Positions 1 to 14,256 are shown, numbered from the stretch's first letter. The stretch is 64,000 nt of DNA from Dirofilaria immitis (GCA_024305405.1 JAKNDB010000105.1:248001-312000), one strand, 5' to 3'. Made by a program: numbers and translations. The notes: a model not told the origin generated them from the letters alone.

Positions 1-2132
1 CTAAAAGCATAGTTTAATCAATTAATTGGATGACACTGGTTTTCAGCTTGACGTAAAGTAACACAAAGCGCGGAAAAAGTTGTATCTATATGAAAAATTT
101 GGCATTAACAATTGATGAATTAGTTTGAATAGTAGTGTTCGGAAATCATTAGTCTTTTCTTTTTCAAGTAAAAATGCATTGAAATATTAAAAAAACTGTA
201 TTTAGATAAGTTTTAGCTACAGTTGCAATTTAATATGAAAGCAATTAAAATAAAATAAATTGGAAGATACCTTTTAAGCTGCACTGGAAGAGGTACTGGA
301 AAGTTAATGTTCGGTGGAAGGGAGGTTTGTAAAAAATAAAAAATTAGCGGAACTAATCCAAGTCTTGATAATTGTCATTGCCTCATATTATAAGTATTTG
401 TTGCTTGTAGTACATTTCTTAACATCGCATGACCACTTACTCCATGCTGCTGAAAAGTTCGAAACAGAATTTATAAGCAGTCGTTACCTTTTATATTTAT
501 TCTATTAAATGTTTCACATTGCTTGATTTTTGTCCGCATTAAACTGTATCTCTAATTTTTCGACTTGTTAAGTCTCGAAATTTACTTTTAACTTCTCTAA
601 ATATGTGCTTAGTTCTAATAAAGTTTTGTGATGAGTACTTGTGGTGAAGTTTTCGAAATCATACTTTGCAAAATATCTAATGTTATGGCGTGTTCAGGAC
701 GAATTGTTTTTAATGAAATACAAGCTGTAATAGAATGAACTTTAATTCAAATGGATAAGCGCTGAAAAAGAAATTTTAATTTAGAATCAGTGTTGTTAAG
801 ATTCCTACAATTAATGTACTTTCATTTGCATGTTTAATGTCTCTATAATTTCTCATATTTATTAATTTTTGCATAACTGGTATCAGCAGTTGCAATGATT
901 GATTTATTTTACGACATCCAAATTAATATTTATATAAATCTAGAATTCTAGAAGGAAATGCATTTTACGAATCCGAATAAACTTTATAAATTAGTTATTG
1001 GCGTAGCTCATTAACATCACTATCAAGAGCTTCGAATGTTCTCAGTGCATTTACTGATTTATTATTGTTTCTACTTTACATGGGAAAATGCCGTGCCTGA
1101 TGGAGCAATCATCTGAGGACCAATTCTGCTCATTATCAGAATTGATTACCAGCACTCGCTGCATGACTTAAAATACTGCTTAAAACAAGGTGATGCGTAA
1201 CAGTTTGCAGATATCATATTTTTTTGTTATAAGGTAATAATTCGAAAGTGATTACCATCTCTCTTGAATTTTTAAATTTTGCTTCTCATTAAAATTTTTT
1301 TATCATTGAGAAAAGAATTTGACGAATATAAGAACTACATATTTCGTAAATTACTAAAATTTGTTGGCATGATTGTTAAAATATTCCTAAAAACTTCTTG
1401 TTTTACTTCGTTTATATAAAATTCATCCTGCACATTTCTTCTACCTCAGTAATTTTTTAAAATATGGGCTTAGTAATTGACTTTTTATGATACTCTGTGA
1501 CGATGCATTTATGATATATTATTCATCTTGGAAAATGATCAATTTGCGAAATGTTTTATAACGGCAAATGTATGACTACACATTAGCTTCTAAAATTTTC
1601 GGCAATATATAATGTGCGTCGTCTGTATGAAAAAAATTGTGAGTCACACTATCCGTATTTCAATTTCGGAGGAAAATGTATAAAAAATTTATATGTTTTG
1701 CGGTTTTATACTGCATTTTGCGGCTGCATCAGGATAAGCGACTGATTCCGTAAAAATGAGTGTAAGCAGTGTACCTCACGTTTTAGACTTTCTCACTTTT
1801 TGCTTATCCTTATCGTGTGCAAACTGTCTAATTCATATTTTGAGAGGTTAATAAGAAAGTGATTCAACTTTATTCCAGAGAACTATTAAATGAATGCTTT
1901 TTATTTTTCTTCTTATTTAAATCCTTTTTAGTAGTTTGATATCACCATTTTCGCTACTGTCATTTTTGAACTAGTTTTGAATTTTTTTGAAATTGCTTCC
2001 CTCTAGTTTTGATTTATGTATATTACCATCAGCATTCAATTTTTTGTACATCTTCATTTTTTTTCCAAATAAAGTACTTGTAAGAGCTTAATTCTTCAGC
2101 GTCAAATCGATTCAGCGACTGATTCCGCAAAA
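1..2132. other. 5' flank of uba-1, no gene seen
   Basis: AT-rich DNA. The only open frames are short and start with no splice or coding signature. It contains one notable element, a 34-base near-copy of the uba-1 start-codon region at 1738-1771 (listed separately). I see no RNA gene and no mobile element here. Confidence 0.6.
1738..1771 (+). repeat. Near-copy of the uba-1 start-codon segment (possible alternative first exon)
   Basis: Positions 1738-1771 match 2115-2148, the segment holding the uba-1 start codon, at 31 of 34 bases. Both share the core GCGACTGATTCCG, an A run and an ATG (1756 here, 2133 in the gene). The upstream copy reads M-S-V-S-S-V and runs on as a short open frame of about 30 codons, without the LYSRQ motif found in the real first exon. 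It is either a small tandem duplication or a remnant alternative start exon. No good splice donor in the matching frame is obvious. Confidence 0.6.
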
Positions 2133-5100
2133 ATGGGTGTAAACAGTGAGAATGGCATGACAGATAATGGTGATGCTGTCCTAGATAAAAATCTTTATTC
2201 GCGACAAATGTAAGTTATGTCGTCTGTGCAAATACTGGAAATTAAACTCTAAGTCATATGTCTCACCAATTTTTAACGTCACCAGATTTTGCTGCTATGT
2301 GATAAAATAATGAAGTGATAAAATATAGGAGCCTAAATGATTTGTGGTTCCTGCTGATTGCAGTTGTTGCTCATTATGCATGTTTTTTATTCAGGTATTT
2401 TGTCAAATTCTGAGAATTTTAGAAGTTCAATTTGCAGTTATGCTCTGGGTGAATCAGCAATGATACATTTGAGAAAAGCATCTGTTCTGGTATCAGGGAT
2501 CGGTTCAGTTGGTGTAGAAATCGCTAAAAATTTGATTCTTGGTGGTATTCGTCAAGTAACAATTCATGACGTCCGTGATGCGAAATGGTTGGATCTCAGT
2601 GCACAAGTGAGTTTCTAACCAATACTTATTATCTAAGAAGAAAAATTCGGTAATTTAGTCGGAAGTTGTTAATTGTTAAAAATTAAGGAAAATCAAAAAA
2701 AAATAGATTAGCTTATGAATGAGTTTTATTAAATAATTTTTGAAAATTGCCACATGAATTTATGAGTGTTTATTATTTCAGTATTATCTGAAGGAAACGG
2801 ATATTGGACGAAATCGAGCGGAAGCAAGCTTCGAACGTTTAGCTGAACTAAATGATAGTGTCACTTGTCATCTATCTACGGAGCCACTTAGCGAAAATTT
2901 CGTGAAACAGTTTGACGTGCGTTATGTTTCCCCTTCCTTTTCTTATCATTGAGGCGCATCAATTAGAATAATTTCGGCCTTAGTTAAGCTGTAAATTTGT
3001 GAAGATCTGTTCAATTTGTTGTCATTAAGGTGGAAATTTCTGAATGTAAAAGTTTTTATTTCCAATTTTTTTTATTACGTACTTAATTTTAGTTAACAGT
3101 GCTCACTGATTCATCCCTCTCTACACAGCTAATGGTGAATGATTGGACTCGTAAGCACAGTCGTCGTTTCATAACTACTGATGCTCGAGGACTATTCGGT
3201 TTTATATTCGTCGATGTGGGTATAGAATTTAAAGTAAATGATTTAAATGGAGAACGATGTAAAGAAGTAAGTTTGGCAATTCATTTTGGATCTTCTGAAA
3301 TATTTTTTAAGGTATGTTCTAATAACTGTATTTAATAAGTTTAATTATGTGTTTTAGTTGCTGATTGAGCACATTGACGCGGAAACAGGTGATGTAACAG
3401 TATTGGATAATGTAATGCATGGTCTTGAAGATGGCGACTATGTCACGTTTTCGGAAGTCAAAGGGATGATTGAGTTAAATGGTATTAAGCCACTCAAAAT
3501 CACCGTTAAAAGTTAGTTTTTATATCTTTATTCAAAGACCATGTTGAAACTATATAAACCGGATTAAGCTGTATTTTTCTACTCATCTTACCTTGCTCTT
3601 AAAATCTTTTATAAGAGAAATTAAGTCAACAGAGAATTTATATAGATTTATCTTTCCTCATATAAAATCAAAATCATTTTTATTCATCAAAATTTATATT
3701 AACGGTTTAATAATACTTTAGAGCCGGATGTGTTCAGTATTGGAAGAGTTGCTGCTAAGTTTTCACCTTATGTGGAAGGTGGACGTTTTACACAAGTTAA
3801 AGTGCCTACTACAATTTCACATAAATCGTTGAAGGAATCACTTTGTGAACCGACTATAGTAATGTGGGATTTTGCGAAATTCGAAAATCCTTTCCAGCTT
3901 CACGCTTTATGGCAAGCATTATATGCTTTTGAAGCTAAGGTATTATTTGTTTTTCCGAACTGCTTAAGGTGAAACGATTTTATTAAAAATAGTGGCTAAC
4001 ATAGCTGTTAGTGTCTATATATCTATTTAACGACAAATGTTGTTTTGCTTTTTCTTTTTCAGCTTCTGTTTTAAGAATAAATTCAAGAGATTTTTTTCAT
4101 AACTGAATTTTGTAATTAAAATTTAGTATAAACGAAGCCCTATGCCACGAAGCAAGGAAGATGTTGATCTTCTCAAGGCTGAACTTTCATTTAGTGTGGA
4201 GCCAGATGAAAAGCTGTTAAGAATTTTTAGCTATCAGGTTGCTTTCAGGATATTTTTGTAGGAGCGACAAATTTTCTATAGTTATTTTCAATTTTTGAAA
4301 ATGTTTTCAACGAAGTTTTAATTCATAGAAAAATTCTAGATTTTTAAAATAAGTTTATAAAGCACTAAATTTGCAAGTAGCATGTTTTAGTGTTTTTGTT
4401 TGGCTGCACTTAATACAAGGAGCAAAGAGCCATTTCGTTGATTAACTAACGTACACATGATATCTGAATAAAAGGGAATAGAATTAATCTATTCTTTAGG
4501 CCTGTGGTAATCTTGCACCTATTGCATCGATTGTTGGTGGTATTGCTGCACAAGAAGCAATGAAAGCTATCATGCACCATATGACCCCTGAAACAGTTTC
4601 TTTATATTGATTGTGTAGAAGCATTGCCAGGAGATTGGTCACCTTTCAACAATGACAAATTAACGGCTAATGATTGCAAAATGGTAGTCTTTCAACCTCA
4701 TGTAAACATGGCGAGTTTGATAAACGTTTTGCTTTCAGCTTGAGATTTATGAAAATTGGGTTTCGTGAAATGAAATGGACTTTGAATTTTCATTTAATTT
4801 TTAGGAGCACTAATCGAAATAAATTATGTCAATAAGGGTGGTGTGAGTAAAAGATATCATTTTAGAAATATTTTGGAATATCAAAGAAATAAGAGAATTT
4901 CTCCAGTCCTTTTGTTTTTGAAATTATCGGCAGTAGCAATTCTTAAATATTTACTCATTTCTTGATAGCTACTTATTGCAGAAGAACTGTCAATATGATG
5001 GTCAAGTTGTTGTCTTTGGACAATCTTATCAGGAAGCGCTTCTAAAACAGAAGCTTTTCATTGTTGGGGCAGGTATAAATTACAATTTTTTTCAAAATTA

Positions 5101-8100
5101 AATTCTTGATTACTTTTTCTTTTGTTTTGTTTATAAGTTGAGGAAGTTCTCTGTCTTCGCCTGTTACAGGTGCAATTGGATGTGAATTACTGAAGAATTT
5201 GGCTATGATGGGTATAGCATGTGGACTTGATGGTAAATTGAAAATAACAGACATGGATCAGATTGAAATTAGTAATCTTAATCGACAATTTTTGTTTAGA
5301 AGAGCTGATGTTGGTGTAAGTTTTCTTAAGTGTGTATAGATTCATTTGTGTTCAACTTCAGCATCGAATTTATATTGGAAAAATATATCTCTCTTTTATT
5401 AGGGTTTTTTTTTTTTTTTTCAGAGTAAAAGTCTGAAGTAGCTGCTAAAGCAGTGAAAGCTTTCAACCCAAATATCAAAATTGATGCTCTTTCGGAACGT
5501 GTTGGTGTCGATACGGAAAATATTTTTACTGATGATTTTTTCAACGATCTCAACGGTGTACTGAATGCGCTCGACAATGTTGATGCACGTTTGTTATACT
5601 TTACTTTTCTAGAGGGTTACTTCATAATGTAACATTACGGGTGCAAATGATGCAGGAATGTTTTTTTAAGATTCCTGGTTTGTCACGTATAATTTTTTTC
5701 TAATTTTTTTATATAGTTCATTCTATCTATGTTTGTTTTGCTATACCTTCTTATAATTTTCCTGACTTTTAAAAATTTCTTCATAATTGTAGGACGGTAT
5801 ATGGATCGTCGCTGTATTTACTATCGTTTGCCGCTGCTTGATTCTGGAACAATGGGTACAAAGGGTAATACGCAAGTGGTTTATCCTCATCTTACTGAAT
5901 CTTATGGGTAATAATTTTATAAAATTATTTTCTTTTTCAGATTAGTTTCATTAGTTTTTTCCTCTATCTTAGTATCACTTGTGATCCTAAAAGTCATATT
6001 AAATTGTAAAAAAGAAAGAAATTCTCGCATTTAATTTGCTTTAACCATGACATAAAATGTGCTTGGAGCATTGGTGATTAGAATAATTTTGTCTATCAAC
6101 CTTTTTTCTTTCGTTTCTGGGTTTATAATTCATTTCACTTTTTAGTTCATCAGTCGATCCACCGGAAAAAGACATTCCAATTTGCACCTTGAAGAATTTC
6201 CCCAATGAAATTCAGCATACAATACAATGGGCGCGAGATTTATTTGAAGGTCTGTTTACAAATCCAGCGGAAACAGCAAATCAATTCATATCTGATGAAC
6301 GTGGCTTCCTACAGCGGGTTGATCAGATGAATACAGCTCAGCGAGTTTGTTATAATCCATTTATTTTGTTTGATGATGAACTGAGATTTTCGATGTTTTA
6401 ATTAGATTCCTGTCCAAAATTTTTAGAAATTTCTCAGGTTTGGAATTTTCTTTATGTTGCATAAAGTGCTAATTTTTCAGCTACACATATTATCTAAAGT
6501 AGAAGAAGCGCTGATCAGCGAAAGACCACATAGTGCAGAAGAATGTATAAAATGGGCTCGAATGAATTTCCAGGTTTCCAAATTTAATGATCTTAAATTC
6601 AGGCTGGAATGCTGATATCATTTTTAAGTCCAGTTATGAATTTTATTTTTCTTTTTGTAGGAATATTTCCATAACATGATTGCGCAACTGTTACATATGT
6701 TTCCACCCAATCAAGTAACTGAACAAGGAATTAAATTTTGGTCGGGTAGTAAACGTTGTCCACATGTTCTAGATTTTAATCCAGACGAGGTATTAATTCA
6801 TTACATCATTATCATATATTTGAGTAGTTGAATGAGCTGAAATTTTAACGCTGTCTTATATTTTATGAAAATCACATAGCACTTTGTTATTGCTCATGCT
6901 TTTAAATGGTAGCATATTATTATAGTTTTTTCTAAATGTTTAAATCATCTTGTATTTCATTCCATTTTTAGCCAGAGCACTTCAATTTTGTTTGGGCTGG
7001 ATCGATTCTTCGAGCACAACAATATGGTATCACACCAATAATTGATGAGAAGAAATTCTTGGCTGTACTGAAAGAAGTAAGTTTGAAGTTGATGTGAAAA
7101 GTTGAAAGTTTTCTTATTACTTTGCTCAAAGTTATGTTTTCATCGGGATATGATACGTTTTCAGATTCATCCACCACCTTTTATGCCGAAATCAGACATA
7201 AAAATAGCTGTTACTGAAGCTGAAGCAAAACAAGAAGAAAAAGCAGTAGCTGATGGTAAATATGATTTTCTCTGCATCGAATAAATGGGAAGTTTTAAAA
7301 AAACTAATCCCTACTTTCCGCATTATTTTTTCCATAATATTTTTTAACTTTTGGCTTTTAATAGCAAATCAAATATATTTTAGATGATGTCGATGAAAAA
7401 CTGCAATCAGTTATGATGAATTTAGCTAAATTGAACAAAAAAACAATGAAGTCATTGATTCCAATCGATTTTGAAAAGGATGATGACAGTAATCATCACA
7501 TGGAATTTATTACTGCTGCTTCAAATTTACGCGCTGATAATTACCAAATTACACGGGCAGATGTAATGAAAGTAAGGGTTCAAAAAATTGTCTTAAGATT
7601 TTAAACGAGAATGGTTTGTTTTTTTTGTCTTTGTTATCTTTTCGTATATTCAGGAAAGGCCTATAGGGATTTTGATCGTCGATATTCTCTTTCACGTAAA
7701 AATCAAGTTTTTTAAGAAAAAGGAACTTTAAGAATTTAAGCCAAAACTTTATTTGATTAGTAAGTAAATTTAAGCTGAACTTGAAATTAATTCAGACGAA
7801 ACAGATTGCCGGTCGGATCATCCCGGCTATAGCGACGACAACAGCTGCTGTAGCTGGATTAGCCTGTATTGAACTGTACAAAATGATTGGTAATGGACAG
7901 AAATTACCGAATGTTCCACTAGAAGTTTTCAAGAATGGTTTTTTGAATTTAGCTTTGCCTTTTTCGGATTTTCGGAGCCAATTGCGGCGCCAAAAAGAAG
8001 GTTGGATTCAAGGTTTTGGGTTTATTTTTCTTTGGCATGTATGCTTTAACACGAAATTTGCTCTTTCCACTGGTTCTTGAATTTCCTTATATTTTTTCTT

Positions 8101-8822
8101 TGTTGCAGTGTGCAGATGGGTATTTCACCCTTTGGGATCGATTTGAAGTACAGGGACCGAAGAAAATGAAGGAATTAATTCAGTGGGTTAAGGTAAGTCG
8201 CGTCTTCCGTACATTTTAATTTGCAATAATCAGTCATCTACCTAAGCAAAATCTAAATTTGTGGATGAAGCATTTCTTATTGTATTTCAGATAACTTTTA
8301 TCGGCCATACTTATTGAAGTTCTTTTGATGGTATAGCTTTTTGAAAAAAGTTTTTTTCTAGCAGCTTGTAAATTTTCAAATACATCACTATGCAGAAAAA
8401 CCGTTATGATTTGTTGAGTTTGTATCCGAAATTTACAGGAAGAAACAGGACTGGATGTGACGATGATGTCATGTGGAGTATCCCTCATCTATAGCTTTTT
8501 CTTAAGCAATGAAAAAGACTGGAACGCTTGGAGCAGGAGTGAGTTTTCTTTACACTTTTACAGCAGAAATTATTTATTGATTGTAGACAGGTTTATTAAC
8601 AAGGTCATTTGCATTCACTGTTTTATTTTTGTTGTATTCGGGATGAGTACGAGAATAAGTAATTCTGTTTAACTTTTAATTTTCAGCATGAAAGATATTG
8701 TGGAAGAAGTGACGAGGAAGAAGATTCCAGATCATGTACAATCAATTGTTCTTGAAGTAATAGCCAATAATACGGATGAAGAGGATGTTGAAATTCCTTA
8801 CATTAAATTTAATCTTAGATAA
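2133..8822 (+). CDS. uba-1: Ubiquitin-activating enzyme E1 (22 exons)
   Basis: E1 adenylates ubiquitin with ATP, holds it as a thioester on a cysteine and passes it to E2 enzymes in cytosol and nucleus. Exons I can join: 2133-2209, 2438-2606, 2782-2916, 3093-3266, 3358-3511, 3722-3939, 4127-4237, 4500-4683, 4982-5072, 5170-5315, 5424-5588, 5793-5907, 6146-6344, 6481-6573, 6661-6789, 6972-7076, 7165-7255, 7384-7571, 7796-8000, 8109-8192, 8439-8538, 8687-8822. The product is about 1023 residues, normal for the family. Landmarks are LYSRQ, the first Rossmann motif [10 protein letters not shown], the second [10 protein letters not shown], the NLNRQFLF adenylation motif, the catalytic cysteine in PICTLKNFP (codon 6183-6185), and a C-terminal ubiquitin-fold domain ending IPYIKFNLR. 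Five single-base frame breaks lie in homopolymers at 4585-4588 (one C too many), 5427-5430, 7960-7964, 7992-7996 and 8512-8516 (one base too few). Correcting them makes every splice phase agree, so the gene is probably intact in the animal. Confidence 0.96.
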
Positions 8823-10412
8823 AAATATGCTATTCTTTAGAGTCACTATCATGGATTTGTGAGAAATAGTCATATATCAAGTTTATATTTCGAGATAATT
8901 TGACTCAAGATATAGCCGAAACAGTTTTGACGGGTTTCAAAATAGCGTGTTGTTTCTTCACTCAGCTTAATGTTATTTGCAGTTTTTGATTTGAATTGAT
9001 ATACTTGTCATTATAATAATTTTGTTTTTGCATGAATTTCTTTGAAATACAGTGATGTTGAGAAGTCTCGTTATGGATCAACAAAGAGTGGGGATTCTTT
9101 AAGAACTTGGTTAGGCAATCAATTATTTTTAAAGTGCTTTAAGAAGTTTAATGGCTGGTTTTGTCTTTTTTGTAAGTTACTTAAAAATTACTTATTCATC
9201 ACGTTGTGCAGTTTATTTATGTTCCTTAACTGTCTGATCAGCGTTTACACTTTTCATCTGTAACTTCTTACGCAATTTATTTGGGGGCTCCATGTTGTCG
9301 GTATTTTTATAAATTTTGTGTCATTCTTTAAATAGTAATTCTTAAAATAATCTTTTATGGATTAAACTTATAGTATTTGCTTTTCTGAAACGAGAGATGG
9401 ATAGCGATTCCTTGCTTTTTCCTGCTGCTTTTTCTGTGTTGTAACTCGTTTCATTGTTCAATTTCAGCTTGAAACATTTTAGAACTTACATAATCAGAAT
9501 TTAAACACGTATCACATTTTTTTATTTGTAATATCACATATTCTTTTTTCTTCTCAAAATAACATTAAGTTCAATTTATTCTTTTTAGAAACTATTCGTC
9601 TTTATATCCTTTTTATGAATTTCGTTGTATTTTCATGAAAAATTCGACAGAATAAACACCGATTTACATTGTCCAATTAGAAATATGTATTATTTCAATT
9701 GGTTTTGTAGCAAATATTGCGCGTTAATGAGTGTTATAGTTCGCGGTTCTTTTCTCCCATCTTGGTTAAATCAATTAGTAAACTTTTGAAATCAATTAGT
9801 AAACTGTTTATTTGTGTTTTCAGTTACAAATTTGGTTTGAATGAAAAATAATGTAAAAAAAAAAAATTGGTGGAGTAAATATTCTCGATTTATGCTTTTA
9901 TTAATATTGGGATAATGCTATGAATTTTTACTCTGTCATTTTTAATGATTAATAAATTAGAAGTTACAGACGTAATGGATTGTTGTGTTGGTAATGACAA
10001 ATTATGGATAACTGGCGCTATTCGAAGTATGCAGCTCAGATTTTACTATTAGTCTAGACAGGTTTTCAATTCTCATGTCTGCCATTTTACCGTATCTTGA
10101 TTATCCTATTGTCCATTTACTGACTATTATATGCTTGGACTAGAATTATCGAGTTTATATGATAAAACTTCGAGTGTTGAACAATCCCTTTATTTACTAT
10201 ACCATTGCTCACTTCAGACACATTTTCAGATATTGATTGTATTTACTTTCATCAAGTTCCGCCCTTTTCTAAACCAATGGAAGAGAGTGTTATAGATGAC
10301 AACAATGAGGGCTCACTTATTCTGACTTCATCAATAACCCATCAATATTCTCATATTACCATCCATTGCTATCGCTATTTATTATACTTTACAATCGTCT
10401 CTTATCACTAAA
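8823..10412. other. Intergenic region between uba-1 and the aminopeptidase
   Basis: About 1.6 kb of AT-rich DNA. AATAAA-type hexamers occur near 9651 and 9952 and could serve uba-1 polyadenylation. A 17-base tandem direct repeat (AAATCAATTAGTAAACT) sits at about 9768-9805. Short open frames at 9042 and 10205 look random. No gene seen. Confidence 0.5.
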
Positions 10413-13400
10413 ATGTCATCTATCGAAAGGTATGAGTGGCTTATTTTTTCACTTTTTTTTTATTTAATATTATTTACTTTAAATTCTAGGAAATCTCGTA
10501 TCTAATCATTTGCAGGTATATAACTTAGATTATTTTACTTGCAAAAACTACGCGAGTTTGAAATTTAGATTGGTGATACTATCATTATCTTGCTTTTGCA
10601 AGAATTTCATTTCTTTTTCTGAGACTGGAAAGAATGATCGATTTTATGAGTACCAGAAAAATATTAGAATAGACTAAAGGTAGAAATGAGAAATTTTGGA
10701 TGAAAAGAAAGAGAAAGAAAGGCAGAACTGGTTTCTTAAAAAAAAAAATTTTGATTGTAATGGAATAATTTCCTATAAATAGAAAATTAGTTAGCTTCTA
10801 TGAAGATAATTGATCACATGAAATAAGTGGAAATAAAGAGGATTAAGTTTTTTCTTAAATTTCAGTTACTTATCAGCACAAATATCTGTTGCAAAATCAG
10901 TAACCGATGATGCTTATGATGGAATCGTTTATATATCTCATTCTGTTTCGGAAACTGCAAAATATGAAGTTTTGAAATCGTTGTTACCGAGTCTTACCAT
11001 CTATTCTCAGGTATCTGAAACATTCTTTCAAAGATATTTTATTAAATTTAAATCAATTTCAAGCCATTTAGAGATATGGTGCTGCTGGGATTTTTCTAAA
11101 TAGTTTAATACATTAATATTCTGGATCCCTTCAGATTCATAAAGATATCGAAAATACTGCAACACTAATTCTGATCGATGGAGATATTTTGCCGTCCAGG
11201 AAGCTGATTTTTGCGGGAACAGGACCAGTTAACCGAGATCATGATGATGTACGCCGTTTCAATATAGCTGCTCGGAACGGTATGAAATTGTAAGTAAATA
11301 TATTTTATTTCTCGCCAATTAAAAAAATGAACATATTTCATTATTAATGAAGAAAAAGACGGCTATTGAAATAGTCAAATTTATCTCTTATATTTGAATA
11401 TAAACCTTTTTGCTTAATTTTTTCTTTTTTTGAATCCTAATTATATATATCAACATAATTGCTTTTGCAGGGCTTTAAAAACTGGTATGAAAGCACCGTT
11501 AATTCTAACTTTGCCACATGAGAAATATCCACAGGCAGAGTTAGTATCAGCTCTTGGTGCCTTGCATGAACTTTATGTACCGCTGAATATACGGGAAGAA
11601 GAAAAAAACTAAAGTTAATACTGTCGGTTTCTATACGCTGGAATATGATCAGAAGCTGAGTTTTGAATTTTCCAATTACCTAGGAAGAGAAAGTATGGGA
11701 TCTTGTTATGTAGTTTGATAAAGAAAGCAAGGATGGATTTTCAGACATTGGTAAATTTGCTGGAAGCACTTGATGCAGCATTCACAGTTTGTCGAGATGT
11801 CGGCGATTCGGATCCTCAACGAATGTCACCGTCTTATGTTGCTCAATACGTTACTAATGCATTTAGTGGAACAAACATCAGCACTCGTATAATTTCTGAA
11901 GTCACTGTGAGTTTGAAATAATAATTGTAATACGGTAGAAATGGTTTTGTTTGCATAAAGGCTCGAAATTGGGAATGGAAAACGCGTAGAAATTCGAGAT
12001 AATTTAATCGGATTGCGTTTGCTATTAAGCCATATATAAGCCATATATGAAAATATTTCTTTGTTTGCATATCTTATTTTTGATAATAGTTTTTGGAATT
12101 CATAAGTCCGAATTTTTAGGAAATCGAACACGAATTTCCTCTTATGGCAGCTGTAAATCGTGCAGCAAATAATGTCAAGGATCATCAGGCACGTTTGATA
12201 TGGCTTGAGTACAATCCAGAAGGCCCTTATGACGAAACAATCATGCTTGTAGGCAAAGGTTATCTTCGAGATTTATAGATAAAAAAATGATTGATTATGC
12301 TTTTTCAGTAATGTTTTTTAAGGTGTTACGATAGATACTGGCGGTGCGGATTTGAAAACGAATGGGAATATGTTTGGAATGTGTCGTGACAAATATGGTG
12401 CTGCAGTTGTCGCTGGTATTTTCAAAGCTTTAGAAATTTTAAAGCCAAGGAATATTAAGGTTCATTCTTGTAAATTCAGATGGTAATTTTGACCAAGGTA
12501 AATGATGGAGAAGTGTCTTAAATTTCCCACTTATTTCTTATTATTATTGCGGAATGATATTAGCATTTCAAATCAAAACTTAATTTATAGTTTTGCGGTT
12601 ATATGTGCATGGTCCGAAATAGTATTGGTTCAAACGCTTATACATGTGATGAAATCATTCGTTCACGTAGTGGTAAACGCATTGCAATATGTAACACCGA
12701 TGCGGAGGGTCGGATTACAATGCTTGACCCTCTTACGAAAATGGTTGAGCTAGTAAGATATGAAATCATACATTAGTGGATTATTCAAGTACATGAAATT
12801 ATCTATTGTATTTTACTATGCAATTGCTTTTTAACTACTCACTAGTTAAACTAATAGAGTGATTCGGCAGTACATCAAAGCTTTGAGACTTTTAAATTTT
12901 CAGTTCGGTTCCGAATTTCTAATTTCAGGCTGAATTTGAGAAGAAACCACGATTATTTACTTTGGCTACACTGACAGGTCATTGTAGACTTAGCTACGAG
13001 GTACATGGCAGCAGCAATGGATAATGGTCCGGCGCGCGCAAACCACACTGCTGAAACAATTCGTAACTGGGGTGATATATTTGGACAACCTGTTGAAGTA
13101 TCGCGATTACATTGGGAGGTGGAAGATTCAAGATTTAAAAGAATGGGCTGATGTTTACCAAATATCTTAAAATTTTATTCAACTAAGAGATAGAATAAAA
13201 ACAATTGATTTCCAATTAAAAGTCTGAAGCTGGTAATGGTCAACTTTTCATGTTCGCTTTGGATTTTCATAAAGCTTTCAGGATATGAAAACTTCCATTT
13301 TTTCCATTCAAAATTCTTCCGATTTCAGCAAATTAAGATCCGGGAATAAGAGAGGAATAGAAAGTTGTTAAATATTTCTGCTTTCAGGACTTTGAGTTTC

Positions 13401-13940
13401 ATGATGCTGAAAGTGAGGCAGCAGATATACGACAATCAAATACGTTGCCATCCGTTAGAACACTGCGTGGTCACCAAGGACCGGCTGCATTTCTTTTAAA
13501 AGGTTCAAGACTGGATGAGCATGGATGCGACTCAAAGACTCCTATAGCGTAATAGTTTTCCTTCTTTTAGGAAATATGATATTAAATTAGTCATTCATTT
13601 CATTCTTTCGGATTTTAAAAAAGAACTAGAAGGAATAAAGCAGTAATAAAAAGTCATTAATCAAATATTTTAATCTAAGATTTGCAATTATGACAGTCTG
13701 CAATTGTGTGTTTCTAGATATACACACATTGATATGGGTTCTTGTATGGGTTCGCATCCTAAAATAAGCTATCCAAATCCGCTGCTGGCGCTCGCCGCAA
13801 CGTTAGTTTTGACAAACATCACATCTTTTGATTTCAGTGTTAGAATAGAAGAAGCAACTCTTCCCATTTCTATATTTTCCTTAAAAATGTGCAATTTATT
13901 GTGCATTGAGCAAGATCAAAAATACAGAGATGCTGAATAG
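10413..13940 (+). CDS. lap-1: M17-family leucyl aminopeptidase (LAP-1-like)
   Basis: Cytosolic two-metal aminopeptidase that trims N-terminal residues from peptides. Exons: 10413-10429, 10866-11010, 11135-11289, 11471-11906, 12120-12258, 12323-12459, 12591-12752, 12929-13118, 13388-13548, 13718-13940. The catalytic domain shows the M17 metal and active-site residues: VGKGVTIDTGG (Lys and Asp), DLK, the Asp in CRDKYGAA, and NTDAEGR. Downstream motifs ATLTGH and YPNPLLALAA fit the nematode LAP-1 subgroup. The usual FDSGG is IDTGG here. Frame breaks: one extra A in the run 11602-11608, at least one more between about 11650 and 11700, and an extra T at 12982-12983. After correction the last splits NTDAEGR-to-end cleanly into the family pattern. 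The exact C-terminus is uncertain: the frame stops at 13938-13940, but an earlier donor near 13800 is possible. An AATAAA lies near 14164. Confidence 0.9.
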
Positions 13941-14256
13941 TTTGTATTACCATTGTTTAATCAACTCTTTACTAATACAAATAAATGAAAAACAAATTCT
14001 TTTTATGGAAAATCAATTTTCAGATACATCTTTCCTCATATCAATTTGTCATTCAAGATGTGATGATACAGCAGTACTATTAATGCTTCTTGGTTCCTTG
14101 TTGTTTAATTTTTTATAGATTTCACGTTTAAAAATGCTGTTGAATTGTATCAAATATATAAAAAATAAAGGAAAAAATCGCATGAATTAAGTTCGTAATG
14201 AATAATGCATGTGAATAAGAATATCCTCTCAATCAGTATCCATCTTCTCTCTGACT

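Noticed and set aside
314..508. 64-codon plus-strand frame near the window start
   Set aside because: No coding character, no splice sites, typical chance frame in AT-rich DNA.
1084..1170. Possible tRNA or box C/D snoRNA
   Set aside because: A CTGA box-D-like motif is present, but I could not find a matching C box, terminal stem or cloverleaf.
2133..13940. uba-1 and lap-1 as pseudogenes because of frame breaks
   Set aside because: Breaks occur only in base runs, all catalytic residues and splice sites are intact, and the same kind of break affects nearly every gene in the window.
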